Source: an uncultured Alteromonadaceae bacterium (GTDB taxonomy: Bacteria; Pseudomonadota; Gammaproteobacteria; Enterobacterales; Alteromonadaceae). From it: 64,000 nucleotides of DNA. Shown one piece after another: positions 39,004 through 48,104 of the stretch. The stretch lies in NCBI GenBank assembly GCA_947501935.1, contig CANMXU010000005.1, positions 1 to 64,000 of the forward strand. The letters run 5' to 3'. The position numbers and the translations under genes were made by a program. How positions within the stretch are numbered: the stretch's first letter is position 1; each line of letters starts with the position of its first letter. A model generated the notes under the pieces. It made no database searches. It was not told the origin of the DNA and saw only the letters and a list, made by a program, of their open reading frames with translations.

Positions 39004-40102
39004 TTATAAACCTGATTTCAAAGATGCTTCTATAAATTTGTCTAAATCACCGTCTAAAACTGCTTGAGTATTGCGGTTTTCAACGCCGGTTCTTAAATCT
39101 TTTATGCGGCTATCATCTAATACGTAAGAGCGAATTTGGCTGCCCCAGCCGATGTCTGATTTACCATCTTCCAAAACTTGCTTGTCTTGGTTTTGCTTTT
39201 GCATTTCCATTTCGTACAATTTAGCTTTTAACAGCTTCATCGCTGTCGCGCGGTTTTTATGCTGTGACCGGTCAGCTTGGCATGCCACTACTGCGCCCGT
39301 TGGTTCGTGAGTAATACGAATAGCCGAGTCAGTTTTGTTAACATGCTGACCACCCGCGCCAGACGCACGGAAGGTATCAATACGTAAATCAGCAGGGTTA
39401 ATATCAATTTCAATATTGTCGTCAATTTCAGGGTAAATAAACGCAGAAGCAAATGAGGTATGACGACGACCACTAGAATCAAACGGTGATTTACGTACTA
39501 AGCGATGCACGCCTGTTTCAGTGCGCAACCAACCATAAGCGTATTCACCGGTATATTTAATGGTACAGCCTTTAATGCCGGCAACATCACCGTCGGTCAC
39601 TTCAATCGCTTCAGTTTTATAACCGTGTGCTTCGCCCCAACGTAAATACATGCGCATTAACATTTCGGCCCAGTCTTGAGCTTCAGTGCCGCCTGAGCCT
39701 GATTGAATATCTAAATAGCAGCTATTGGCGTCTTGCTCGCCAGAAAACATCCGGCGAAATTCAAGTTTTTGCAGACTTTCATCTAACGAGTCAGCTTCAG
39801 TTTGGGCATCTAGAAAGGTTTCTTCATCGCCTTCTTCAACAGCAAGCTCTACTAACCCTTCAACGTCATCACAACCTGATTCAAGGGTATCAATGGTTTT
39901 AACAACTTCTTCTAACGAGGCACGTTCACGTCCTAACGCTTGCGCACGCTCCGGTTCATTCCAGATTTCAGGTGCTTCTAATTCGCGTGTAACTTCAACT
40001 AAACGTTCTGCTTTGAGATCGTAGTCAAAGGTACCCCCTAAGCATCTGGGTGCGCTCACGAACTTCTTTTAATTTATTTAATACCGGATTAACTTCAAAC
40101 AT
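39004..40102 (-). CDS. prfB: Peptide chain release factor 2 (programmed +1 frameshift)
   Basis: RF2 reads UAA and UGA. The gene starts at ATG 40102 with [20 protein letters not shown] and meets an in-frame TGA at 40027-40025 after 25 codons. The slip site CTTTGAC (40030-40024) with AGGGGG just upstream is the classic autoregulatory signal; after the +1 shift the frame continues [12 protein letters not shown] to 39004, giving about 364 residues. The GGQ motif ([15 protein letters not shown]) is intact. The SPF-type codon-reading region lies before it. Confidence 0.97.
40024..40039 (-). promoter_or_regulatory. RF2 +1 programmed frameshift signal
   Basis: On the minus strand AGGGGGTACCTTTGAC: an internal Shine-Dalgarno-like AGGGGG, 3-nt spacer, slippery CTT, UGA stop and following C. 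Low RF2 stalls ribosomes on UGA and favours slipping, so RF2 sets its own level. This is established for prfB in most bacteria. Confidence 0.97.
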
Positions 40103-40253
40103 TGTTTTTAATGGCTACTTAGCAAGATTTAGAAGAAATAAAATAGTCGCGCATTGTAGCGCATAATAACGGGTAAATAAACGACAAGCGCATCAAGTTT
40201 GAAGATTGCTTACAGTATTATCGCCAAAGAGGTTATCAGTAAGCTTTGGAGGT

Positions 40254-40285
40254 AAAAAATAGATAGCCATTGGGGCTATCTATTT
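40254..40285 (-). terminator. Terminator downstream of recJ
   Basis: AATAGATAGCC (40258-40268) pairs with GGCTATCTATT (40274-40284) around a 5-nt loop; on the minus strand it is followed by ATTTTTTACC. It separates recJ from prfB. Confidence 0.85.
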
Positions 40286-40334
40286 GAGGGTAAATAAAAG
40301 GATAACGCAAATATTAATATAGATAATTTACATG

Positions 40335-42092
40335 CTAAATCGCTTGAATATTATCAACCATTAATTGCACACTTTTCTTACCGCGAAATTCATTAATATC
40401 GAGTTTAAAAGCTAAGTGTACTTGTTCTGCTTTACTATTTGGCCATGCTTTTATGTCAACATTAAAAGCGATAGCATCAAAAATTTGATTATCTTTTTCG
40501 ACCACAAGTTTTAAGTGTTTTTCACCTACTATGCGCTGTTGAACAATAATAAATTGATCATCAAAAATCGGCTCAGGGAAATTTTGCCCCCACGGCCCTG
40601 CTTCGCGTAAATGCTGGGCAAAGGCTAAAGTCATTTCTGATGGTGCTAGTGCGCCGTCAGATAATATCACCCCTTGTAAGTCTTCAGCTTTTAACCACGT
40701 TTGCGCTGTTTGGGCAAAAATGTTTTGAAACTTGGCAAAATCTTTGGCTTTGATTGATAAGCCTGCTGCCATAGCATGCCCACCAAACTTAATGATCAAA
40801 TCAGGATGCTGACCACTAATATGTTCGAGCAAATCACGAATATGCAACCCCGGAATTGAGCGTGCCGAACCTTTAATTTCAGCATCACCTGCTAAAGCAT
40901 TTTCTGAATGCTCTTGTTGGTCTGAGCCATTGGCAAAGACAATTGCCGGACGGTGGAATTTTTCTTTTAAACGCCCTGCAACTATTCCTATTACACCTTG
41001 ATGCCAGTCTGGTTGATAAAGCGCAATTGCAAATGGCAGGTTATCTTCGGTAAATTTCAGCTGCTTTAATACGTTTTCTGCTTCACTTTGCATACCTTGT
41101 TCTATTTCACGGCGAGCTTTATTTAAATCGTCAAGCTCTGCTGCCATAACGCGTGCCGACATTAAATCTTTTGATAATAAACAATTAATGCCATAAGCCA
41201 TATCGTCAAGCCGACCGGCAGCATTAATACGCGGACCTAGGGCAAAACCAAAGTCACTGGCGATTAACTGTTGCTGATTTTTCCCTGCTATTTCAATAAG
41301 CGCTTGAATCCCCGGTCGAGTTACGCCAGCACGAATGCGTTTCAAACCTTGTTCAACCAAAATACGATTATTGTTATCAAGCGATACCACATCAGCCACG
41401 GTGCCAAGTGCAACTAAATCTAATAAATTAGCTAAGTTTGGTTCGGTAATTTGTTGTTCAGTAAACCAATTGAGTTCACGTAAATGCTTACGAAATGCCA
41501 ACATTAAATAAAAAGCCACGCCAACACCGGCCAACGACTTACTAGCAAAAGTACAGTCGTTTTGATTAGGATTTACGATGGCGTCAGCATCAGGCAAGCT
41601 TTTACCGGGCAAATGATGGTCGGTAATCAGCACTTTTAAACCAAGTTCTTTGGCTTTATTAACGCCAGCAATACAACTAATGCCATTATCGACGGTCACT
41701 AATAGTTGTGCCCCACGGCTTGCGGCTATTTCAACAATTTCAGGAGTAAGGCCGTAGCCATATTCAAAGCGGTTAGGCACTAAAAAGTCATGATTATTAC
41801 TGCCAAGCTGGCTAAGCGCATCCATCATTAATGCCGTAGAGGTAGCGCCATCGGCATCAAAGTCACCAATAACAATAATGCGTTGTTGATTTTTCAAGGC
41901 ATCATGTAATAACTGACAAGCCTCAGGTAAACCTTTTAAGCTGTCAACTGCGACCATTTGTTTAACATTTAAATCAAGCTCGCTAGCTGAAGCTATGCCT
42001 CGGGCGGCATAAATTTGTTTAACAATCGGATGAAGAAATTCAGGTAAGAAATCATCAGCAACTTGCTGGCGGCGTAACACTTGTTTTTTCAT
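40335..42092 (-). CDS. recJ: Single-strand-specific 5'-3' exonuclease RecJ
   Basis: RecJ degrades single-stranded DNA 5' to 3' in recombination and mismatch repair. DHH-family motifs are present: IVIGDFDADGATSTALM, VTVDNGISCIAG, LITDHHLPG, and the DHHA1 part with KFGGHAMAAGLSI. ATG 42092 (MKKQVLRRQ) gives 585 residues (E. coli 577); a TTG at 42125 would add eleven. A hairpin lies between it and dsbC, closer than expected for co-transcribed genes. Confidence 0.95.
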   Translation of the reverse strand: MKKQVLRRQQVADDFLPEFLHPIVKQIYAARGIASASELDLNVKQMVAVDSLKGLPEACQLLHDALKNQQRIIVIGDFDADGATSTALMMDALSQLGSNNHDFLVPNRFEYGYGLTPEIVEIAASRGAQLLVTVDNGISCIAGVNKAKELGLKVLITDHHLPGKSLPDADAIVNPNQNDCTFASKSLAGVGVAFYLMLAFRKHLRELNWFTEQQITEPNLANLLDLVALGTVADVVSLDNNNRILVEQGLKRIRAGVTRPGIQALIEIAGKNQQQLIASDFGFALGPRINAAGRLDDMAYGINCLLSKDLMSARVMAAELDDLNKARREIEQGMQSEAENVLKQLKFTEDNLPFAIALYQPDWHQGVIGIVAGRLKEKFHRPAIVFANGSDQQEHSENALAGDAEIKGSARSIPGLHIRDLLEHISGQHPDLIIKFGGHAMAAGLSIKAKDFAKFQNIFAQTAQTWLKAEDLQGVILSDGALAPSEMTLAFAQHLREAGPWGQNFPEPIFDDQFIIVQQRIVGEKHLKLVVEKDNQIFDAIAFNVDIKAWPNSKAEQVHLAFKLDINEFRGKKSVQLMVDNIQAI

Positions 42093-42133
42093 TAACGATC
42101 CGTTTATTTGGGTAGTTGTTGGCAAAAATAAGG

Positions 42134-42172
42134 CGAAAAAAAATGGTAAGTCGTTAACTTACCATTTTTATT
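42134..42172 (-). terminator. Terminator-like hairpin between dsbC and recJ
   Basis: AAAAATGGTAAGT (42139-42151) pairs perfectly with ACTTACCATTTTT (42157-42169), 5-nt loop, with T-runs on both strands. It lies 33 nt after dsbC and about 45 nt before the recJ start, so it may act as an attenuator rather than a full stop. Confidence 0.85.
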
Positions 42173-42204
42173 ATTTTACTGAAGCAGTTAATTAAAATTA
42201 ATAA

Positions 42205-43005
42205 TTACATGTTTTCTAAAATTTGAATTAATTTATCAGGTGGTTGATAACCAGGGATCATATCACCGTCGGCCATAATAATAGCAGGAGTACCATTTAC
42301 GCCAACTTGACGGCCAAAATTAAACTCAGCTTCTATTGGTTTGTCACAAATGCGTTGCGCAACATTAGAGCCACCTTTTGCTTTAGTTAATGCTTCTTCA
42401 GGGTTTTCATGACACCAAATAGAGCGTAAATCTTTAAAACCTTTAGAGTAACCACCCGTTTGATCTTTAATACCCGAACGCGGATAAGGTAAATAACGCA
42501 CGGTAATGCCTAAGTCGTTATAATTGTCCATTTGCTTATGCATTTGACGACAATAGCCACAGGTAATGTCGGTGAAAACAGTAACCACATGTTTCTCGTT
42601 TTTAGCAGGGTAAACAATCATGTCGTTAGCGAAACGTTCCATACCTTCTAAACGTAATTTCGCTAAACTGGCATCAGCTAAGTCAACCGCTCTTTTACCG
42701 CTTAAGTCGTAAATTTTTCCTTGAATGAAAAATTGGCCGTCATTACTTGCATAAAACGACCCTTCATCGGTCATCACTAGCACAACGCCTTCCATAGGTG
42801 TTTCATCAATTTGATTAATGCCAATACCTAGGTTTTTCTTTAAGATCGCTCGTAACGCTTCTTTATCTAAAACTGACTTATTTGATGAAGACTGAGCCGT
42901 TGCATTTTTTTCACTCGGTGAACCCGTAGATTCATCCAGCGCAAAAACTATCGCCGAACAAGTCGCCAGTAATGCGAATAAAACAATAAGGGATTTTTTT
43001 AACAT
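42205..43005 (-). CDS. dsbC: Periplasmic disulfide isomerase DsbC
   Basis: DsbC reshuffles wrong disulfides in the periplasm and is kept reduced by DsbD. A signal peptide (about residues 1-22) precedes the N-terminal dimerisation domain (ALRAILKKNLGIGINQIDET). The thioredoxin-fold domain has the CGYC active site (VTVFTDITCGYCRQMHKQM) and the cis-Pro loop VNGTPAIIMADG. Length is 266, about 30 residues over E. coli, mainly in a Ser/Asn-rich linker after the signal peptide. It is divergent from fldB. Confidence 0.95.
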   Translation of the reverse strand: MLKKSLIVLFALLATCSAIVFALDESTGSPSEKNATAQSSSNKSVLDKEALRAILKKNLGIGINQIDETPMEGVVLVMTDEGSFYASNDGQFFIQGKIYDLSGKRAVDLADASLAKLRLEGMERFANDMIVYPAKNEKHVVTVFTDITCGYCRQMHKQMDNYNDLGITVRYLPYPRSGIKDQTGGYSKGFKDLRSIWCHENPEEALTKAKGGSNVAQRICDKPIEAEFNFGRQVGVNGTPAIIMADGDMIPGYQPPDKLIQILENM

Positions 43006-43191
43006 GTAAATACTTTCCTAATAAAACCGACACTAAAAAGAGACCGGATAACTTGCGCTAAAATTACAAAAAACAATACACCATTCTACCATAAGGTTAG
43101 CTGAAGAAGAAACCACCTCCCGCCCCTAGCTTTGGCTTAGAATAGTCTGATAAAATGCGCGCCCATAAGTTCATTTTAAAGAAGCGCTCAA

Positions 43192-43719
43192 ATGAAAATA
43201 GGCCTATTTTATGGCTCTACCACTTGCTATACCGAAATGGCGGCAGAGAAAATACAAGCAGAAATAGGTGAGCAGTATATTGATATATTCAATATTAAAG
43301 ACGTTCCGCTGACACAATGTTACCAATACGACATTATCATTTTTGGTATTTCCACCTGGGATTATGGTGAAATACAAGAAGACTGGGAAGCACATTGGCA
43401 AGATGTTAGCGACTTAAACCTAAGCGATAAAATGGTGGCGCTATATGGCATGGGCGACCAAATAGGTTATAGCGACTGGTTTCAAGACGCACTTGGTTTA
43501 TTGCATGATGTGGTAATAGCACAAGGCGCCTATGTATTTGGTTACTGGCCAAATATCGGTTATGAGTTTGCCGCTTCAAAAGCCCTGACAGACGATCAAA
43601 AAAACTTTGTTGGCTTAGCGCTTGATGAAGACAACCAATATCAATTATCAGATGAACGCATCAAAACATGGTGTCAGCAAATCAAAAAAGAAATTGATGA
43701 AGTACTAAACGCTGAATAA
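43192..43719 (+). CDS. fldB: Flavodoxin FldB
   Basis: This small FMN-binding electron carrier begins KIGLFYGSTTCYTEMAAEKI (phosphate loop) and has the FMN-flanking loops FGISTWDYGEIQEDWE and YGMGDQIGYSDWF. The 175-residue long-chain form and the YGSTTCYTE loop (rather than GSDTGNTE) fit FldB. It diverges from dsbC; in E. coli xerD lies between fldB and dsbC, but it is missing here. Confidence 0.92.
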   Translation: MKIGLFYGSTTCYTEMAAEKIQAEIGEQYIDIFNIKDVPLTQCYQYDIIIFGISTWDYGEIQEDWEAHWQDVSDLNLSDKMVALYGMGDQIGYSDWFQDALGLLHDVVIAQGAYVFGYWPNIGYEFAASKALTDDQKNFVGLALDEDNQYQLSDERIKTWCQQIKKEIDEVLNAE

Positions 43720-43934
43720 GCCGCTTAAAAACACACTCGCCAAGGTTTAAGCTAAGTATAAATTCAACTTTCACCGCAACTTCCTTATCAATTAAATAAG
43801 TCGTTCATATAAGTTTACGGCTTATTTCTAACAAAATGATTACCGAGCGAACGATTAATTACTTAATTCAATTGGTATAACATGCCCTTTCCACTATAAT
43901 CTGCACAACTTTACGACCAACGAAAAATTTACAC

Positions 43935-45173
43935 ATGTTTGAGCAGTTTGATTTAGACCAAGCATTATTAGGTGCTATCAATAATATCGGCTATAAAAAG
44001 CCAACATCTATCCAAGAACTTGCTTTGCCAGCAGCCATGGCAGGCAAAGATGTATTAGCTTCTGCTCCTACTGGTACAGGTAAAACAGCAGCCTTTATAT
44101 TGCCGGCCGCCCAGCACTTATTGGATTATCCGCGTACTAAGCCGGGGTTTCCTCGGGTATTAATACTTACACCAACTCGTGAATTAGCCATTCAAATTCA
44201 TGAGCAAAGTGAAAAGCTTACCGCATTAACCAAAATTAAAAGCGCGGTTATGACTGGCGGGGTAAATTATGGCAGCCATAAAGACATTCTCACCACCACT
44301 ACCGATATTTTAGTCGCAACACCAGGTCGTTTACTTGAATATATTGAGAGTGAGCAATTTGATGTGCGTGACATTGAAATTTTAATTATTGATGAAGCCG
44401 ATCGCATGCTTGATTTAGGTTTTTCTGAAACCATTAATCGCATTGTTGGCGAAGCTCGCTGGCGCAAACAAACTATGCTATTTTCTGCAACTTTAGCAGG
44501 CTCTGGCGTAATTAAGTTTTCAAAAGAATTATTAAATGAGCCGGTATTTTTAGAAGCTAACCCTTCACGAAAAGAAAAAGCGAAAACCCATCAATGGATT
44601 CACTTAGCGGATAGCCGCGATCATAAAGTTGCATTACTGCTTAATATTCTTAAACAAGAAGATGTAAAGCGTACTGTAGTTTTTGCTAATAAACGTGAAA
44701 CAGTGCAATACCTTTCCGGCAAGCTTTATGCTGAAGAAGTACCTTGTGCATGGCTTGAAGGCAAAATGCCACAAGATAAACGCACTAGTGCCGTTGAACG
44801 ATTAAGAAATTCAGCGGTAAATGTATTAGTTGCTACCGACGTTGCTGCACGTGGTTTAGACATTGACGATATTACTCATGTTATTAACTTCGACATGCCG
44901 CGCAAAGCAGATATTTATTTACACCGTATTGGTCGTACAGGCCGCGCGGGTAATAAAGGTACGGCTATTTCTTTAGTTGAAGCACACGACATGGGCGTTA
45001 TTAGCAAAATTGAACGTTTTGTTGATGAGCGCCTGCAACGTCGTGTTATTGAAGAACTTCGCCCGAAAAATAAAGAAGCTCGTGTTCCACAAAAGAAAGC
45101 CAAAGTGAAACGCAGCGCCGCGCAGAAAAAAGCCAAAGCGAAAAAGCAGTCGAAAAAAGGTAAAAAGAAGTAA
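43935..45173 (+). CDS. srmB: ATP-dependent RNA helicase SrmB (DEAD-box)
   Basis: SrmB assists early 50S assembly. All DEAD-box motifs are present: Q motif (KKPTSIQELALPAAM), I (ASAPTGTGKT), Ia (PTRELAIQI), Ib (TPGRL), II (DEAD), III (SAT), V (VATDVAARGLDIDD), VI (HRIGRTGRAG). A Lys-rich tail (KKAKVKRSAAQKKAKAKK) suits RNA binding. The 412-residue length and the MTGGVNYGSHK segment favour SrmB over RhlE or DeaD. A terminator follows. Confidence 0.9.
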   Translation: MFEQFDLDQALLGAINNIGYKKPTSIQELALPAAMAGKDVLASAPTGTGKTAAFILPAAQHLLDYPRTKPGFPRVLILTPTRELAIQIHEQSEKLTALTKIKSAVMTGGVNYGSHKDILTTTTDILVATPGRLLEYIESEQFDVRDIEILIIDEADRMLDLGFSETINRIVGEARWRKQTMLFSATLAGSGVIKFSKELLNEPVFLEANPSRKEKAKTHQWIHLADSRDHKVALLLNILKQEDVKRTVVFANKRETVQYLSGKLYAEEVPCAWLEGKMPQDKRTSAVERLRNSAVNVLVATDVAARGLDIDDITHVINFDMPRKADIYLHRIGRTGRAGNKGTAISLVEAHDMGVISKIERFVDERLQRRVIEELRPKNKEARVPQKKAKVKRSAAQKKAKAKKQSKKGKKK

Positions 45174-45196
45174 ACTGCTATACGAAACACAATAAC

Positions 45197-45224
45197 AAGG
45201 GCTGATATTTCAGCCCTTTTTTAT
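45197..45224 (+). terminator. Terminator of srmB
   Basis: AAGGGCTGA (45197-45205) pairs with TCAGCCCTT (45210-45218) around TATT, followed by TTTTATT. Confidence 0.92.
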
Positions 45225-45286
45225 TAAAACAAAAATCTATTTCAGAACAGTTCAACTACCAGCAACTCACTATTAACAACCTAGAG

Positions 45287-46276
45287 TTAACTTGCCGCTA
45301 GCTTTATTTCAGACTGAGCAAGGTCTATGTCTTGTGCTATGTTTTGTTCTATATCTTGTGCTTGGTTTTGTTCTAAATTTAATTCCGTTTCCTGTTCTAA
45401 TTCGCACGCTAATTCAGGCGTTGCCTTGTGCTTTTGACTTACCATTACGCCAGCAAATACTACAGCTATTGCGAGCCATTGCCACAAGGTTAACGACTCA
45501 TTTAGTAATACCGCTGCCAAAAATAAAGTAAACACTGGAATAAGGTTTGAATAAGCCGCTGCTGTTAATACCGACACTTTTGAAATAGCGTAGTTATATA
45601 AACCATAACCGCCTAAAGTTACAAAAATGCCTAAATATAAAATGCTGCCAATACCGGGTAATGACATTTGCTCAGGTAGAGGAATGAAAAACAAAAACGG
45701 CGCAAAAAATACCGAACCACTGATGCCTTGCAGGGCAATTAAGCTCATTGGAGAATAACGTGCTGACAAGTGCTTTACACACACGGTATAAAACGCGGCG
45801 CAAATCATGGCAATAAATTCTAAGCTATTGCCCAATAGCGGATTAGGGGCAGAGCTGGTGTCTGGCGATACCATAGTAAGTATTACACTACCGCCAATGC
45901 ATAAAGTGAATCCGATAACTATCACCTTAGACAAACGCTCTTTCAACAGAAAATAAGCAATTACGGCAACCAATAGCGGTAAACAACTAACGATAACCCC
46001 CGCTTGTCCCGCCGAAGTATTTTCTAAAGCATAACCTTCAAATAAAAAGTACAAACACGGCTCTGCTAACGACATACCAACAAGGTACTTCCAATCACCC
46101 GCTTGATAACTAAAGCGTTTAACATAGCGCCAAAATACTAGGCTCATCGCGAGCGTGGTTAGCATGCGTAAAAATATCACTACGGCAGGGTGGTAAAGAT
46201 CAATCGCAAACTTTAACGCAATAAAAGAGCTGCCCCATAAAAAGGTGGCTAATAATAAACACAGGCTAGCAGGCAT
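45287..46276 (-). CDS. EamA/DMT-family transporter with acidic repeat tail
   Basis: Two EamA halves make ten predicted membrane segments (FLWGSSFIALKFAIDLYHPA at the start; the second half from about residue 150, then VLTAAAYSNLIPVFTLFLAA). The substrate is unknown; relatives export amino acids or metabolites. After the last helix (FAGVMVSQKHKA) comes a soluble Glu/Gln-rich tail of about 45 residues containing QAQDIEQN/IAQDIDLA, encoded by a 24-bp tandem repeat. Such a tail is unusual in this family. Confidence 0.82.
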   Translation of the reverse strand: MPASLCLLLATFLWGSSFIALKFAIDLYHPAVVIFLRMLTTLAMSLVFWRYVKRFSYQAGDWKYLVGMSLAEPCLYFLFEGYALENTSAGQAGVIVSCLPLLVAVIAYFLLKERLSKVIVIGFTLCIGGSVILTMVSPDTSSAPNPLLGNSLEFIAMICAAFYTVCVKHLSARYSPMSLIALQGISGSVFFAPFLFFIPLPEQMSLPGIGSILYLGIFVTLGGYGLYNYAISKVSVLTAAAYSNLIPVFTLFLAAVLLNESLTLWQWLAIAVVFAGVMVSQKHKATPELACELEQETELNLEQNQAQDIEQNIAQDIDLAQSEIKLAAS

Positions 46277-46585
46277 AATAAAATAACATCTTAATTAGGG
46301 TAGTTAATACAACAAAGTAAACGACGGAAATTTTAGCAAATATGCTCAATATTTAATAAACATAGTTTTAGTTAGTGACAAAGTAACAAGCAACCGAACA
46401 GCTGATTAACTTAAAACGCCAGATTGATCACAAAGCTTAAAAAATAATCACTTAATAGCCACAAAAACGTCTTTAAAGCTAATTTTTGAGTGTGCTTATT
46501 TTGCCTGAATTTTATATATATAGATGATAAGCTAGAGTAATTTTCAGCCGTTATTGCATAACTTTAATAATTTAAAAGGATTTAA

Positions 46586-46775
46586 ATGAAAAACTTCATC
46601 TTGCTTTGTTTGTTATTTACTTGTTCATGGCCGTCTTTTGCCAATTCAGTAGAAAGCTTTACTAGGGGTTGTTGATCTTTCAGAATTAAAATTTATTCAA
46701 TTTAAAACGGATTTAATCGCGGCGCGAGCTTTGTATCATAGTTATTCTATTAAAAAAGTGAGCAACAAAGAGTAA
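46586..46775 (+). pseudogene. Small secreted protein gene with frameshift
   Basis: ATG 46586 has AAGGA upstream and encodes a clean signal peptide (MKNFILLCLLFTCSWPSFAN), but the frame stops at 46673. From 46668 the next frame continues VVDLSELKFIQFKTDLIAA to YSIKKVSNKE with a stop at 46773. Removing one G from the GGGG run at 46665-46668 would join both into about 62 residues. Either the gene is broken or a homopolymer error is present. The 309-bp stretch before it (46277-46585) shows no gene, only AT-rich sequence that probably holds promoters. Confidence 0.5.
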
Positions 46776-46832
46776 ATTCGTTTTAAATGAACCCAAAGGG
46801 CAGCACTTATTTAAAATTTATACAGCGTTATA

Positions 46833-46931
46833 GCATGTTTATGTAGCCAGCTACACTTCACATGCCCTGCCTTGTCTAAATATCAAACATGTTGCTGTAA
46901 AAGTAATCTCGAAAGGTCAACAGCCCCTAAT
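46833..46931. repeat. Extragenic palindrome with AACAGCCCCTA edge
   Basis: GCATG (46833-46837) and TGTAGC (46842-46847) face GCTACA (46850-46855) and CATGC (46861-46865) in a nested imperfect palindrome. The right edge GAAAGGTCAACAGCCCCTA (46911-46929) matches 19330-19348 in all but two positions. Together with the 19-kb copy this suggests a dispersed element family; function unknown. Confidence 0.55.
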
Positions 46932-47243
46932 ATTGAAGTTATTCCACGCGGTTCAACCTCAGCAAAAATAGTCGCTTCCATTCACTTGGTCACTGATACG
47001 CCATTTACTTATTTAGAAGATAAGCTTGCCGCCAGAGAGGCGATACTCATTGGTCTTAATAGTATAAGTGTCAGTGAGCTGTCGCTAAGTGGCTCCGTTG
47101 AAATGGTTAAACATCACCTAACCACCAAAATGAAAGAATACGGCCCTATCGGCGGCATTAATATTCAAGGTATTTATATCGCGAACTTAGTCGTAGTTTA
47201 TGTTGGCCCAAGTATTAATCGTACTTATAAAGTGAATAAATAA
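46872..47243 (+). CDS. Hypothetical protein, probably 5'-truncated by a repeat
   Basis: The frame opens with a TTG at 46872, but its first twenty or so residues (SKYQTCCCKSNLERSTAP) come from the extragenic repeat and are unlikely to be original. From NIEVIPRGST onward it looks like real protein. A helix-rich stretch, LEDKLAAREAILIGLNSISV, then SVEMVKHHLTTKMKEY and IQGIYIANLVVVYV, faintly recalls the FliL-like fold (AREAIL...GxxxLK...VxFxxFVVQ), but I would not name it so. It has no good ribosome site. It may be the surviving 3' part of a gene. Confidence 0.4.
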   Translation: MSKYQTCCCKSNLERSTAPNIEVIPRGSTSAKIVASIHLVTDTPFTYLEDKLAAREAILIGLNSISVSELSLSGSVEMVKHHLTTKMKEYGPIGGINIQGIYIANLVVVYVGPSINRTYKVNK

Positions 47244-47385
47244 ATTAACAATCGTCTTAGAATCTTCCTAGATAATATGTTAAAAACTTGTGGTTTTATT
47301 TATCGCGGTACTCTTTAGCTTTAAAGCATTTAAAAAATAGTTATATAGCTAGAAGTACCTCTAGCTATATCCAACAAGGAAAAAC

Positions 47386-48078
47386 ATGAGAAAGTTTATC
47401 ACCGGCTTAGCCTTTTTAGCCTTTGCTTCAGTTACGCAGGCTGAAGTTCAATTCATTCCAGAGTTATTAGCTGGTCAATCAATTAACTTAATCAGATCCA
47501 CATCAAGTTACGGCCAAACAATAAAGATCTATAAAAACAAACTAAATGCTAACTCTTATGGCTTACGTTTAGGCATTAAGTTTTCAGATAACTTTACTGT
47601 TGAACTAGCTAAACATTTTCACGGTGAAATAACGGATAAACACATGGTTAGCTATCCTAGATGTGTACCTGGTGGTGGTGGCCCTGGAAGAGAGGTGTGT
47701 TTACCACCTGAAGGTGATTACACTTTTCAGACTAGAACTCCTATAGATACAGAATCTATTAGGCTAGGGGTTAAAGTAAATACCGAAGTCTACCAAAACT
47801 TATTTCTTACCGCAGGTATTGGTATTGCTCACTGGCAATATAATCGATACAAGCCGATAGAGCTTGTTAATGGCATTGGCCGACACCTCGAAGAAAAAAG
47901 TAGTAATGATCCATATTATTCATTAGGTGCTCAATATAAGCTCTCTAAGAATATGATAATCGGTTTGGAGTATTCCTTATTAACCATAACTCAAAAAATG
48001 GTCGAGCATGAGTTGGGCTATGTAAAAGGAACACACCACATTAATGATATTTCCCTTACCGCCGCTTGGCTGTTTTAA
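47386..48078 (+). CDS. Small outer-membrane beta-barrel protein
   Basis: A signal peptide (residues 1-19, ends VTQA) precedes about 210 residues of alternating strands (YGLRLGIKFSDNFTVELAKH, RLGVKVNTEVYQNLFLTAGI, YYSLGAQYKLSKNMIIGLEY) ending in ...LTAAWLF. The C-terminal Phe is the usual BAM signal, so an eight-stranded barrel of the OmpA/OmpW-like size class is likely. A long loop, CVPGGGGPGREVC, carries the only obvious cysteine pair and might be disulfide-closed. The GGA ribosome site lies at 47378. The next gene follows 26 nt later. Confidence 0.7.
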   Translation: MRKFITGLAFLAFASVTQAEVQFIPELLAGQSINLIRSTSSYGQTIKIYKNKLNANSYGLRLGIKFSDNFTVELAKHFHGEITDKHMVSYPRCVPGGGGPGREVCLPPEGDYTFQTRTPIDTESIRLGVKVNTEVYQNLFLTAGIGIAHWQYNRYKPIELVNGIGRHLEEKSSNDPYYSLGAQYKLSKNMIIGLEYSLLTITQKMVEHELGYVKGTHHINDISLTAAWLF

Positions 48079-48104
48079 TAAAACTTTTCAAGGAGGAATT
48101 GGCT

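Noticed and set aside
40024..40102. prfB appears broken by an in-frame TGA
   Set aside because: The CTTTGAC slip site and upstream AGGGGG are the standard RF2 programmed frameshift, so the gene is intact.
44915..45190. Open frame on the minus strand inside srmB
   Set aside because: It is a mirror of the Lys-rich tail coding; srmB on the plus strand has all helicase motifs.
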